Source: Kibdelosporangium banguiense
Lineage (GTDB): Bacteria; Actinomycetota; Actinomycetes; Mycobacteriales; Pseudonocardiaceae
Assembly (NCBI RefSeq): GCF_017876405.1
Contig: NZ_JAGINW010000001.1
Span: 9,685,203 to 9,749,202, forward strand
DNA: 64,000 bases
Direction: 5' to 3'
The notes beneath the pieces are model-generated. The model had not been told where the DNA came from and did no database searches. It saw nothing but the letters and a program-made list of their open reading frames with translations. The translations under genes were made by a program, and so were the position numbers. Below, piece by piece: positions 56,901 through 64,000 of this stretch. Numbering within the stretch: the first letter of the stretch is position 1; each line of letters opens with the position of its first letter.

Positions 56901-59900
56901 GACGAGAACACGTGTGTGGCCATGATCGAGCGCTACGTCGCCGTCCTGCGCGACCTGGCCGCGAACCCGGACGCCCCCCTGCGTGAACTTCCTGCCCTGG
57001 CCTGGATGGATGAGGTCGTGGCGGTATCCGGCGCCGAGGAGGACGGCGACACGGATCCGACGAACGGCCACGTCGCACCGCGCGGCGAGCGGGAGACAGC
57101 CATCGCCGGCATCTGGGCTCGTGTGCTCGGCCTCGACCATGTCGGCGCCCACGACGACTTCTTCGACCTGGGCGGTGACTCGATAGTCGCCATCCAGATC
57201 GTCGCGGAGGCCAGGCGGATCGGCGTCCCGGTGACCCTGCCCCTGGTGTTCAAGCATCGCACCGTCGCCCGGCTCGCCCAGGCCATCGCCGCCGACACCG
57301 CGGCGCCGGTTCAGGCCGACCAGCACGCCGTGTCCGGCGCGGTGGTGCTGACACCGATCCTGCACTGGTTCACCGAACGGCCGATCCACCACGACCACTA
57401 CAACCAGTCGGTACTGCTGAGCTGCCAACCGGCCGTTCGCCCCGACGTACTGCAACGCGCGCTCGCCGCGCTGGCCGACCACCACGACGCACTACGCATC
57501 CGTTTGTCCACTATGGATGGACGATGGGTCGCCGAGATCCGCGAAGCCGGCACCGAGCCGCTCCTGCGCGTGACCGACCTGTCCGGCCTGCCCGGCGAGA
57601 AGCAGCAGGAGACCCGCGAACGGGTCGCCAGCGAGATCCAATCCGGACTGTCCATGTTGAACGGACAGATCCTGGCCGCCGCGCTGTTCACCGGCGGCGA
57701 CCGGGGCACCGAGCTGATGATCGTCATCCACCACGTCGCCGTCGACACCGTGTCCTGGAACATCCTGCTCGAAGACCTCGACACCGCATGCCGGCAGCTC
57801 GAAACCGGCCACCCTGTCACACTCCCGCCCAAGAGCACCTCCTTGCAGTACTGGGCAAAGCGCCTCACCGACCACGCCAACTCCCCCGAGTTCGCCGCCG
57901 AGGCCGCGTATTGGGTGGAGCAAACCGGCGAACCGGCACCGGCCATCCCGGTGGATCACGACCGCGGACCGAACACCGGAGACTCCGCTCGTGCGGTGAC
58001 CGTGACGCTGCCTGCCGAGCTGACCGACGCGCTCGTGCACCGGGTGCCCGCCGCGTACCGCACCGAGATCAACGACGTACTGCTGACCGCCCTCGCCCGC
58101 ACCGTCACCGAGTGGACGGGCGGGAGTTGCGCGCTGGTCGAACTGGAAGGCCACGGACGCGAGCCACTGTTCGACGACGTCGACCTGTCCCGCACCGTCG
58201 GCTGGTTCACCGACCTCGTCCCGGTGACCCTGCCCGCCGTCGAAGGCGGTTGGGGCACGGCGCTCAAGACGGTCAAGGAGCAGCTACGTGCCGTCCCGCA
58301 TCACGGGATCGGGCACGGCCTCGCCCGCTATCTCCGCACAGACACCACGCAGGTACTCGCCGCGACGCCGGACCCGCTGCTGTTGTTCAACTACGTCGGC
58401 CGGCTCGACCGGCAGCGCGGCCCCGCCGGCCGGTTCAGCGAGTTGCCCGACCGGCTCGCTGCCGATCGGGCCGGCGAGAGCCCGCGCTCGTACCTGATCA
58501 ACGTCGAAGCGGCGATCAGCGGCGGACAGCTGCGGGTGCACTGGGTCTACTCGACGCACCGGCACCGCGAGGACACGGTGCGCCGCATCAGCGAGCGGTA
58601 CCTGCACCACCTCACCGAACTGATCGAGCACTGCGCGGCCGGTGCCTGCGGCGCGACGCCGAGCGACTTCCCCCTCGCCGGCCTGGACCAGCCGGCTCTC
58701 GACCGGATGCTGGCCATGCTGCCCGACAGTGCCAGGGACGTCGAGGACGTTTATCCCCTCTCGCCGCTGCAGTCGGGGATGCTCTTCCACGTTCTCCGTG
58801 CCACCGATCCCGCGGACTACCTCGTCCAGAAGGTCTACGCCATCACCGGCGCGCTGGACGTGGACGCGTTCGTCGCGGCGTGGCAAGGAGTGGTGGACCG
58901 GCACGCGGTACTGCGCACCACCTTCGCCTGGGAGGGGGTGCCGCAGCCGGTGCAGGTGGTGTGGCGGCACCGACCGGTCGAGCTCGAACGGCTGGACTGG
59001 ACCGGGGTCCGTTCCGCCGAGATACCCAGCCGCATCCAGGCGCGGCTGCGCCGGGACCTGCGAGCCGGCTTCGACCTGGCGGCGGAATGCCCGTCGCGGC
59101 TCACCGTGATCACCACCCGCAACGAGCACTATCTACTGTGGAACCTGCACCACATCGTGCTGGACGCGTGGAGCATTGCCACAGTGCTGGACGAGGTGCT
59201 CGCCGGCTATGGCGCGGCATGCGCGGGCGCCGAAGCAGATCTGCCGGCGGTGACGCCGTTCCGCGACCACATCGCCTGGGGCCACGACCGGGAGTCCGAC
59301 GCGGACTTCTGGCGAGCCGAGCTGGCCGGGCTGTCCGCACCGGTACCCCTGTCCACCAGGTCCGCTGTGGACGGTTGCGGGGTCGGACGGGTGTTCGGGG
59401 AGCTGCCGGCGGAGCTGGTCACGCGGCTGAACGAGCTCGCGGTGCGGTGCCGGAGCACGGCGGGCACTGTCCTGCAAACGGCGTGGGCACTGCTGCTCAG
59501 CGGCCATACCGGCTCTCGCGACGTCGTGTTCGGCACCACGGTCGCCGGGCGCGCGACCGGTATCCCCGGCGTCGAGCGCATGGTCGGCATGCTGATGAAC
59601 ACGGTGCCTACCAGGGTGCGCATCGACCCCAGCCAGTCGCTGACCGAGTTCATCCCGGCCAGGCAGACCGCGCAGCTGGGACTGCGCGAGCGGGAACACT
59701 GCGCGCTGGCCGACGTCCAGCGGTGGTCACCGGTGCCGGCCGGCACTCCGCTGTTCGACACCGTGGTCAACTACGTGAACTTCGGCCAGGCGGACGCTCG
59801 CACGGCCGGTCCCATTGAACTGCGCGCCGTGCCAGGGCCGCTCGGGCAGACCGGCCAGCCGCTGGTCATCGAGCTCAACCAGCACGACCGGATCGAGTTG

Positions 59901-62681
59901 CTGCTCAGCTACGACCGCTCGCGGTTCGACGAGGCGCAGTGCGCGCGGCTACTTGACCACTTCGGACAGCTGGTGCACGACATCCTCGACGCGCCGCAGG
60001 CCCCACTCGGCGAGTTCCTCGCCCGGATCCCGGCAGGCCCCGTCCCCGTGGCCGGCGGCGGGCGGCCGGCGGATCCAGCCGGATCGAGGGTCGCTGCCCG
60101 CACCGGCGCCGAACGGGTGCTGGCCGGGGTGTGGAAGCGGGTGCTGGGCGTCGAGGACGTCGGTGTGCACGAGGACTTCTTCGACGTCGGCGGCAATTCC
60201 ATCCTGGTCTTCCAGGTGGTTACGCTGGCGCAGAAGGCTGGTCTCGGCATCACGGTGCAGCAGGCGCTGCGGCACCGGAAGATCGCCGAGCTGGCCGCGT
60301 CCGTCGTGCCGGGTCAGCCGGCACGATCCGCCGAAACGCCGGCTGAGCCGGCCGGCGAGATCCCGCTGCCGCCTGCCCCGCAGCATTTCATCGAGCGGGA
60401 CGTCAACCACGACCACCACAACCAGTCGGTGCTGCTGACCTGGCGGCGCCCACCCGACCCTGACCTCGTGGAGCGGGCGCTTCAAGCCGTCATGGCCCAC
60501 CACGACGGGCCACGACTACGCGTGTCCCGTGTGGACGGTGATGCGCGGCTGACTGTGGCCGAGCCGACCGCCGACCCGATCCTGCGGGTGGTCGAGACGA
60601 ACGAGGACAACACCGTCGGCGCGGTGGCCGACGAGGTGAACGCGAGCCTGAGCCTGTCCGGCGGCCCGCTGCTGCGTGCCGCGCTGTTACTCGACCCGGC
60701 CGGCCTCGCGCCCGCGCGACTGCTTCTCGTAGCCCATCAGATCGCGGTGGACCTGGTGTCCTGGTCGATCCTGCTCGACGACCTCACGGCCGCCTACCGG
60801 CAGCTCGACAGCGGCGCCGAGCCCACCCTGCCTCCGGTCGGCACGCAGTACCGACGCTGGGCCCGACGGCTGGCCGAATACCCCCGGACGACAAGGTTCG
60901 CCGAGCAGAGCGCCTTCTGGCTGGCCCGGCGGCCACAGCCAGCCGAGGTGCCCGTCGACCGGCCCGGTGGCCGCAACACCGAAGGCGCACGGCAGGTGGT
61001 CGAGACGGCGCTGCCGGTCAGGTCGACCGAAACGCTGCTACGGGAAGCGCCCACCACGTTCGGCGCCCGGCTGGACGAGGTGCTGCTGTCCGCGGTGGCC
61101 ACGGCCATCGCCCGGTGGACCGGCGCCCAGAACGTCGTGGTGGACCTGGAAAGCCACGGCCGGGAGCCGCTGACCGACGACATGGATCTCGGCCGGACGG
61201 TCGGCTGGCTCAGCGTGGTCTACCCGCTGCACATCCACCTGCCGGGACCGGATCCGATCCGCCGGCTGACCGCCGTGCGCGAGCAACTGCGGGCCGTGCC
61301 ACAGCGTGGCATCGGCCACGGGCTGAGCACCGACTCGGACGGCCGCGCCTGCTCGCAGGTCTCGTTCGCCTTCCACGGGCAGGGATTCGATCGGCCGGCC
61401 CTCGGCCCGGACGCACTGTTCGAGGCGACCACCAAGACCCCTGGCACGTCACGCGACCCGCGCGACCCGCGACCGCACCTGCTCACGATCGACGCCGGGG
61501 TGAGCGGCGGCCGGGCGACGGTGCGCTGGACCTACTCCCCGGAGTCGCACGACCGGGCAACCATCGAACGGGTCGCCGGCTACTGCCTCGAGGAGTTGCG
61601 GGCGCTGGCCGAGCGGCATGACACGGGTCCCGGCCCTGGCGGCGACCTCGGTCGGCGCCTGACCGAACGGCTGTTCCCACACGCCCCCGCGCTCGTTGTG
61701 CCGATGGCCCGTCACCGGGTGCCCGCCATCGGCGTGGCACTCATCGTCGGTGGCGAGCGGGTCGCGAGCTGGGGCGAAGGGATCACCGGTGGCGAGCACA
61801 GCCGCCCTGTCCAGCCGTCCACGTTGTTCCCGTGCAGCTCGGTGAGCAAGCACGTGACCACCGCAGGCGTGCTGCGGCTGGTCCAGCAGGGCAGCATCGC
61901 GCTGGACGAGACCGTGGACCGGTACCTGACCTCCTGGCGGCTGCCCCCTGGCGAGCCGGTCACGCTGCGCCAGCTGCTCGGGCACACGGCCGGACTGATG
62001 TCCGGGGTCACCCCGTCCGGCTATGTGCAGCAACCCAGGGGCACGCGTCCAGCCCTGCGCCCCATGCTCGACCACGTGGTGCGGGACCGTCCACCCGGGA
62101 CGGGCTTCCGCTACTCCAACGCTCACTTCGCGGTGGTCCAGCAGGTGGTCGCGGATGTCACCGGCACGTCGTTCGCCGACGCGATGCGATCGCTGGTGCT
62201 CGGTCCACTGGGGATGGCCGACAGCGGCTTCGAGCACGACTTCCCGGAGGCCCGGGCCGACCGGACGGCGCACGGCCACGATGCCGATGGTGTGCCCTAC
62301 CCGGGCGGCTGGTCGCTGGTGGCTGACATCGCGTCGAGCGGGCTGTGGACCACCGCGGACGACCTCGCCACGCTGGAGCTGGCCATCCTGCGAGCGGCCA
62401 CCGGTGCCGGTACCGGGTTCCTCACTCGCGAGCTGGCCACGCAGATGGTGCTGCCGGCGGGTCCGCGGTACGGCCTCGGCACCACGATCACCCGCGGCAC
62501 GGGCACTCACTGGTTCGGGCATCCCGGCGACCGCCGTACCCACCAGGCACTCACCGCGATCGATCTGCACAGCGGCTCGGGCCTGGTGGTGCTGGCCAAC
62601 ATCGGCGGCGAGGCACCGTTGCTGGCCAACGTGGCCGACGAGCTCGGCCTCGATATCGACTACCGAGTGCGGGAGGGGTGA
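50985..62681 (+). CDS. nonribosomal peptide synthetase 2 (C-A-PCP-E-C-PCP-E-C-PCP-E-PBP-type TE)
   Basis: The ATG at 50985 follows AGGGG; the product is 3898 residues. C1 spans about 45-470 (HHLVSDGWS near 176). The single A domain spans about 505-1005. PCP1 spans about 1015-1085 (Ser1047). E1 spans about 1100-1535 (NHVAVDTVSW near 1230). C2 spans about 1570-2010 (HHILLDAWS near 1708) and PCP2 about 2036-2100 (Ser2066). E2 spans about 2120-2555 (HHVAVDTVSW near 2249). C3 spans about 2585-3015 (HHIVLDAWS near 2722) and PCP3 about 3041-3105 (Ser3072). E3 spans about 3125-3545 (HQIAVDLVSW; Gln3252 replaces the catalytic His). The C-terminal serine-hydrolase domain spans about 3556-3898 with SxxK at 3619-3622, YSN at 3710-3712 and HPG at 3846. 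A-pocket residues D-L-P-K-V-G-E-V-G-K resemble Asn (D-L-T-K-L-G-E-V-G-K). PCP2 and PCP3 lack A domains. A TTA codon lies at 60687. Confidence 0.95.
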   Translation: MTTTPFDTHGLSPAKLALLARRLRGEGGNAGGGIPRRPEGEPVALPPAQHSLWVVDQVLADNSVYSVHREWWLSGRLDPGALRRALDDLVRRHEILRTTYLDAGDNQPVQVIHPFRGADLRVVDLTGVPGGQREQRAVRLAEAELRRPFDLAAGPVFRAALFQVDIEEHLLLLNMHHLVSDGWSCAVLGRELGELYSAHVHGRRPVLPELPIQYADYAHWQARRVAGELRDQQLGYWRSALEEIRPLLALPTDRPYPAVPSHRAAQVKRTLPAAMTSAVRALARDHGVTVFTTVLTAFAVVLGRCSGQDTFSVGSLTSGRGHAEVADLLGLFANTVPVPADLRGEPTFAELLDRTHRAVLGALDHQDVSFDQIVAAVAPNREPARNPLFQVLFQLIERGEESWRFASLDTRYADLHNDTGKVDLALFAVDLGERLELQVEYSTDLLLTETADRFADRVVRVLDQVIANPGARLPDVDVLPDRERVIVTDGWNDTAADYPRATLPALFENAVRRAPDSVAVTDVDGDTVSYCALNTRANRLAHHLRALGIGAESVVGVCVEHSVDMFAALLGVLKAGAAYVPLDPEHPADRLAFMLSDTGARVVVTQDAAASAVPAEFDGTLVSLDGDAERLAGRPGTDPVAVTGPDNLVYVMYTSGSTGRPKGVMISHAGLVNYLWWAIDGYGLDGASGAPMLGSIAFDLSVPNFFLPLIGGKDVTLLPKDKSLSALADLLRGPGDFSLLKLTPGHLDVLRGMLPDADRVDCVRTFVVGADEVRPETVAAWRKAAPNARIIDEYGPTETVVGCSTYLVDESFDPSVPVSIGRPIANIRMYVLDDRLEPVPVGAVGELCIGGAGVARGYLNRRGLTAEKFVPDPFAPTPGERMYRTGDLARFRADGNLDFLGRIDHQVKILGYRIELGEIEARLLLHEGVSEAVVVAREDVPGHKRLVAYVVPAGDLDVEELRSAAAKSLPAYMVPRVWQVLDRMPLTQAGKVDRRALPVPEGATAPICSQQAPTTPTEAALAEIWARVLDVDRVGVHDDFFHLGGDSILAIQIGAQARRAGLAVTVRQVFEHRTVATLAAAIGSAAPVAVRADQHTVSGTVTLTPILRWFTQQRVRHDHYNQSVLVNCQPAVHPDVLTRALDAVVDHHDSLRMRLSRVDGQWRAEIAEAEAGPLVRVVDLTGLSDEQRRETRDRAGQGVHIGLSLTGGPIVSAVLFTENGLGTELLIAVNHVAVDTVSWNILLEDLDTAHRQLDAGEPVTLPAKSTSLQYWAKRLTDHANSPEFAAEAALWATPAATPTPIPADHDLGPNCEESGRVVEVALPEDVTDALVRRVPAAYRTEINDVLLTALVRTITEWTGGDAALVELEGHGREPLFDDVDLSRTVGWFTSVLPVQLRLAGDGWGAQLKATKERLRAVPRHGIGHGLARHLRTETASALAAAPQPEVSFNYLGRLDRQREAGGRFIGRDESLGTHRDPQGERGHLIGVTAFVAKVGTGNTLRLYWSYSANRHTEDTVRRLAERYLAHLTDLIDHCVAGGTIGATPSDFPLAGLDQPVLDRLLDRLPVPAGDVADLYPLSPLQSGMLFRSIFDPESADYFEQTGFVLRGEFDAEVFQTAWRQGVDRHPALRTIFAWDALPHPLQVVLRHQPVRFERLDWTGVEPAEIPQRLDAALRAHRGIAFDLTAECASRLTIVRTSATEHYFLWSLHHILLDAWSVAAVLSEVLATYRALRAGQTPEPAAVTPFRDYIAWTGKQDRAADDEFWRGQLAGLTTPTLLAPSSPIAADPGEAHVNEELTAELTAALQSLALRSGCTVGTVLQAAWALVLAAHTGRRHVVFGTTVTGRTAAVAGIEHMIGMLINTLPCAVLVDPDRTVAGYLADQQTAQLGLREHEHCSLAAIQRHAPVPAGTALFDTFFSYRNFTGRVVGTDTDAELDIGPLPYDFEQTGCPLMLNVNHHDTVCVTAIYRRSLFDENTCVAMIERYVAVLRDLAANPDAPLRELPALAWMDEVVAVSGAEEDGDTDPTNGHVAPRGERETAIAGIWARVLGLDHVGAHDDFFDLGGDSIVAIQIVAEARRIGVPVTLPLVFKHRTVARLAQAIAADTAAPVQADQHAVSGAVVLTPILHWFTERPIHHDHYNQSVLLSCQPAVRPDVLQRALAALADHHDALRIRLSTMDGRWVAEIREAGTEPLLRVTDLSGLPGEKQQETRERVASEIQSGLSMLNGQILAAALFTGGDRGTELMIVIHHVAVDTVSWNILLEDLDTACRQLETGHPVTLPPKSTSLQYWAKRLTDHANSPEFAAEAAYWVEQTGEPAPAIPVDHDRGPNTGDSARAVTVTLPAELTDALVHRVPAAYRTEINDVLLTALARTVTEWTGGSCALVELEGHGREPLFDDVDLSRTVGWFTDLVPVTLPAVEGGWGTALKTVKEQLRAVPHHGIGHGLARYLRTDTTQVLAATPDPLLLFNYVGRLDRQRGPAGRFSELPDRLAADRAGESPRSYLINVEAAISGGQLRVHWVYSTHRHREDTVRRISERYLHHLTELIEHCAAGACGATPSDFPLAGLDQPALDRMLAMLPDSARDVEDVYPLSPLQSGMLFHVLRATDPADYLVQKVYAITGALDVDAFVAAWQGVVDRHAVLRTTFAWEGVPQPVQVVWRHRPVELERLDWTGVRSAEIPSRIQARLRRDLRAGFDLAAECPSRLTVITTRNEHYLLWNLHHIVLDAWSIATVLDEVLAGYGAACAGAEADLPAVTPFRDHIAWGHDRESDADFWRAELAGLSAPVPLSTRSAVDGCGVGRVFGELPAELVTRLNELAVRCRSTAGTVLQTAWALLLSGHTGSRDVVFGTTVAGRATGIPGVERMVGMLMNTVPTRVRIDPSQSLTEFIPARQTAQLGLREREHCALADVQRWSPVPAGTPLFDTVVNYVNFGQADARTAGPIELRAVPGPLGQTGQPLVIELNQHDRIELLLSYDRSRFDEAQCARLLDHFGQLVHDILDAPQAPLGEFLARIPAGPVPVAGGGRPADPAGSRVAARTGAERVLAGVWKRVLGVEDVGVHEDFFDVGGNSILVFQVVTLAQKAGLGITVQQALRHRKIAELAASVVPGQPARSAETPAEPAGEIPLPPAPQHFIERDVNHDHHNQSVLLTWRRPPDPDLVERALQAVMAHHDGPRLRVSRVDGDARLTVAEPTADPILRVVETNEDNTVGAVADEVNASLSLSGGPLLRAALLLDPAGLAPARLLLVAHQIAVDLVSWSILLDDLTAAYRQLDSGAEPTLPPVGTQYRRWARRLAEYPRTTRFAEQSAFWLARRPQPAEVPVDRPGGRNTEGARQVVETALPVRSTETLLREAPTTFGARLDEVLLSAVATAIARWTGAQNVVVDLESHGREPLTDDMDLGRTVGWLSVVYPLHIHLPGPDPIRRLTAVREQLRAVPQRGIGHGLSTDSDGRACSQVSFAFHGQGFDRPALGPDALFEATTKTPGTSRDPRDPRPHLLTIDAGVSGGRATVRWTYSPESHDRATIERVAGYCLEELRALAERHDTGPGPGGDLGRRLTERLFPHAPALVVPMARHRVPAIGVALIVGGERVASWGEGITGGEHSRPVQPSTLFPCSSVSKHVTTAGVLRLVQQGSIALDETVDRYLTSWRLPPGEPVTLRQLLGHTAGLMSGVTPSGYVQQPRGTRPALRPMLDHVVRDRPPGTGFRYSNAHFAVVQQVVADVTGTSFADAMRSLVLGPLGMADSGFEHDFPEARADRTAHGHDADGVPYPGGWSLVADIASSGLWTTADDLATLELAILRAATGAGTGFLTRELATQMVLPAGPRYGLGTTITRGTGTHWFGHPGDRRTHQALTAIDLHSGSGLVVLANIGGEAPLLANVADELGLDIDYRVREG

Positions 62682-62686
62682 CCGGC

Positions 62687-63781
62687 ATGAGCCGGCCAAT
62701 CGCGTTCATGTTTCCCGGCGTCGGCGACCACTACGCCGGCATGGGACACGGTCTGTACCAAACCGAACCGGTCTTCCGGTCCTTTGTGGACCAGTGTACG
62801 GCGCTGCTGTCCGGCCACCTCGGCGAGGACCTGCGGGAGGTCTTCCACCCGGCGGGCACCGCACGCGGCGGGCCGAGCCTGGCCGAGCTGCTCGGCCGCC
62901 GCGACGGAACGGACAACGGCAGGCGGCCGGCCGCCGTCGACCGCACGCTGTTCGCCCAGCCGCTGGTGTTCACCATCGAGTACGCGTTGGCCCGGCAGCT
63001 GATGAGCTGGGGCATCACCCCATCGGCGATGGTCGGCTACAGCCTCGGCGAGTACGTTGCCGCGTGCCTGGCCGGAGTGATGTCGCTCGAGGACACGGTG
63101 GCACTGGTGGCCAGACGGGCCGAGCTGATCGAGACGGTACCGCCCGGCGCGATGCTGGTGGTGCTGCTCGGCGAGGACGAACTGGCGGAACGGCTCGACG
63201 ACGAGCTGTGGCTGGCCGCGGTCAACGGACCCATGCTGTGTGTCGCCGCCGGAACGCCCGATGCCGTGCGGCGGCTGGAAGCCCGGCTGACCGAGGACGG
63301 CGTCGCCAACCTGCGCACGCCGACCCGGCACGCCTTCCACTCCGCGATGATGGCGCCGCTTTCCGAGCCGCTGGAACAACTCCTGCACACCGTCGAGCTG
63401 CACCCGCCCACCACGCCGTTCCTGTCCAACGTCACCGGCACCTGGATCACCGACGAGGAGGCGACCGGCCCGGCGTACTGGGCCCGGCACCTGCGTCAGA
63501 CCGTGCGGCTGCACGCCGGTCTCGGCGAGCTGTGGCGGCTGCCGTCGGTGATCGCGGTGGAGGTTGGCGCGGGCACGATGCTGGGCAGCCTGGCCGCCAC
63601 CCATCCGGGCCGTCCCGGCGGCGACCCGCCGGTGTTCGCCACCCTGCCCGGCGCCTCGGACACACAGCACGACTTGGCAGCACTACTGACCGTCGCGGAA
63701 AAGCTCCGGCGACTCGGCGTGCCCGTCACCACGCCGCACGCCGACGAAAGGGATGATCATGGACTTCTCGCTGGCCGCTGA
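62687..63781 (+). CDS. discrete malonyl-type acyltransferase
   Basis: The ATG at 62687 follows GGGAGGGG. The 364-residue product has AT motifs: FMFPGVGDHYAGMGHGLYQT, the nucleophile elbow VGYSLGEYVAACLAGV (Ser in GYSLG) and TRHAFHSAMMAPL (HAFH, the malonyl-CoA selectivity motif), then LSNVTGTWITDEEA. It is a stand-alone trans-acting AT that would load malonyl, or transfer another acyl unit, onto a carrier protein. No ketosynthase is seen in the window, so its partner probably lies beyond the right edge. Alternatively it moves a carrier-bound acyl group, as the discrete AT VinK does in vicenistatin biosynthesis. It overlaps the start of the dehydrogenase gene. Confidence 0.9.
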   Translation: MSRPIAFMFPGVGDHYAGMGHGLYQTEPVFRSFVDQCTALLSGHLGEDLREVFHPAGTARGGPSLAELLGRRDGTDNGRRPAAVDRTLFAQPLVFTIEYALARQLMSWGITPSAMVGYSLGEYVAACLAGVMSLEDTVALVARRAELIETVPPGAMLVVLLGEDELAERLDDELWLAAVNGPMLCVAAGTPDAVRRLEARLTEDGVANLRTPTRHAFHSAMMAPLSEPLEQLLHTVELHPPTTPFLSNVTGTWITDEEATGPAYWARHLRQTVRLHAGLGELWRLPSVIAVEVGAGTMLGSLAATHPGRPGGDPPVFATLPGASDTQHDLAALLTVAEKLRRLGVPVTTPHADERDDHGLLAGR

Positions 63782-64000
63782 GCAGACCGCCCTGCGCCAA
63801 CGGGTCATCAGCTTCGCCACCGACCAGCTTGGCGCCAAGGCCGCCGAGCACGACCGCGACGAGACGTTCGACGCGGACGGCTGGCAGGCGTGCGCGGAGT
63901 TCGGCGTCCTCGGCTGGCCGGTCCCGCGCGAGTACGGCGGGTCCGGGTACGACCCGCTCACCACCATCATCGCGTGCGAGGCGCTCGGCTACGGCTGCGT
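63759..64000 (+). CDS. acyl-CoA dehydrogenase, N-terminal part (runs off right edge)
   Basis: The ATG at 63759 follows GAAAGGGA and overlaps the acyltransferase end in another frame. The first 80 residues (MDFSLAAEQTALRQRVISFA, AEFGVLGWPVPREYGGSGYD) are the standard N-terminal helical domain of FAD-dependent acyl-CoA dehydrogenases. The catalytic residues lie outside the window. In such clusters these enzymes desaturate a fatty acyl or carrier-bound aminoacyl group or act in extender-unit synthesis. Confidence 0.85.
   Translation, partial: MDFSLAAEQTALRQRVISFATDQLGAKAAEHDRDETFDADGWQACAEFGVLGWPVPREYGGSGYDPLTTIIACEALGYGC

Noticed and set aside
1..64000. tRNA, rRNA, replication origin or complete insertion sequence
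   Set aside because: No cloverleaf-like, rRNA-like or DnaA-box cluster sequence was noticed by eye, and no intact transposase with terminal repeats. A dedicated search (tRNAscan, Infernal) was not possible here.

Overview
The window reads as a high-GC actinomycete chromosome. Third-position GC bias is strong, GTG starts are common, genes are often coupled through ATGA/GTGA overlaps, SARP regulators are abundant, and TTA codons are rare but concentrated in regulators. The style (large SARP/NB-ARC/TPR regulators, Spo0M, an MbtH-dependent NRPS) suggests Pseudonocardiales such as Kibdelosporangium, Kutzneria or Lentzea. That placement is inference from content, not a computed phylogeny.

Positions 1-22.8 kb are accessory and housekeeping genes with much decay. 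They hold a partial secreted protein, a secreted YncE-like propeller, small membrane proteins, and a catabolic-looking operon (5091-8279: tautomerase, two zinc alcohol dehydrogenases, VOC protein, tautomerase). The operon sits behind two near-perfect TetR-type palindromes, but the adjacent tetR gene is truncated. A hydrolase/HxlR-SCP2 divergent pair, an orphan AMP-ligase C-domain fused to membrane helices, a GNAT/ATP-grasp fusion, a DLH/GlxA-type regulator pair, a secreted GH43-like enzyme with a ricin domain, Spo0M, a GlsB-like protein and a DUF4394 protein follow. Remnants of SDR, transposase, glycosidase, CocE-type esterase and possibly beta-lactamase genes lie between them.

Positions 23-36.4 kb hold four SARP-type regulators with NB-ARC ATPase modules, two of them a coupled tandem pair. 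All four carry TTA codons. Between them lie two broken sugar/aminotransferase genes and a thioesterase-like protein with a Cys nucleophile.

Positions 36.4-64 kb are a nonribosomal peptide gene cluster running off the right edge. A tightly coupled minus-strand operon encodes both glutamate mutase subunits, an AsnRS-like protein without an anticodon-binding domain, and a glutamate-synthase-like FMN protein. Together they look like a route to 3-methylaspartate or 3-methylasparagine. Next come two LOG-family proteins (one with a degenerate active site), a free-standing carrier protein, an N-carbamoyl amidohydrolase, an MFS exporter, and a GHMP kinase resembling L-threonine kinase. NRPS 1 is C-PCP-C-A-PCP, followed by an MbtH protein. 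NRPS 2 is C-A-PCP-E-C-PCP-E-C-PCP-E and ends in a fused beta-lactamase/PBP-fold domain. A discrete malonyl-type acyltransferase and the start of an acyl-CoA dehydrogenase close the window.

The most unusual points are three carrier modules without adenylation domains, a PBP-type release domain fused to the NRPS, a last epimerization domain lacking its catalytic His, and an Asn-like adenylation pocket matching the mutase plus AsnRS-like operon. The working model is a peptide containing D-configured 3-methyl-Asp/Asn-type residues, released by a PBP-type cyclase or hydrolase.
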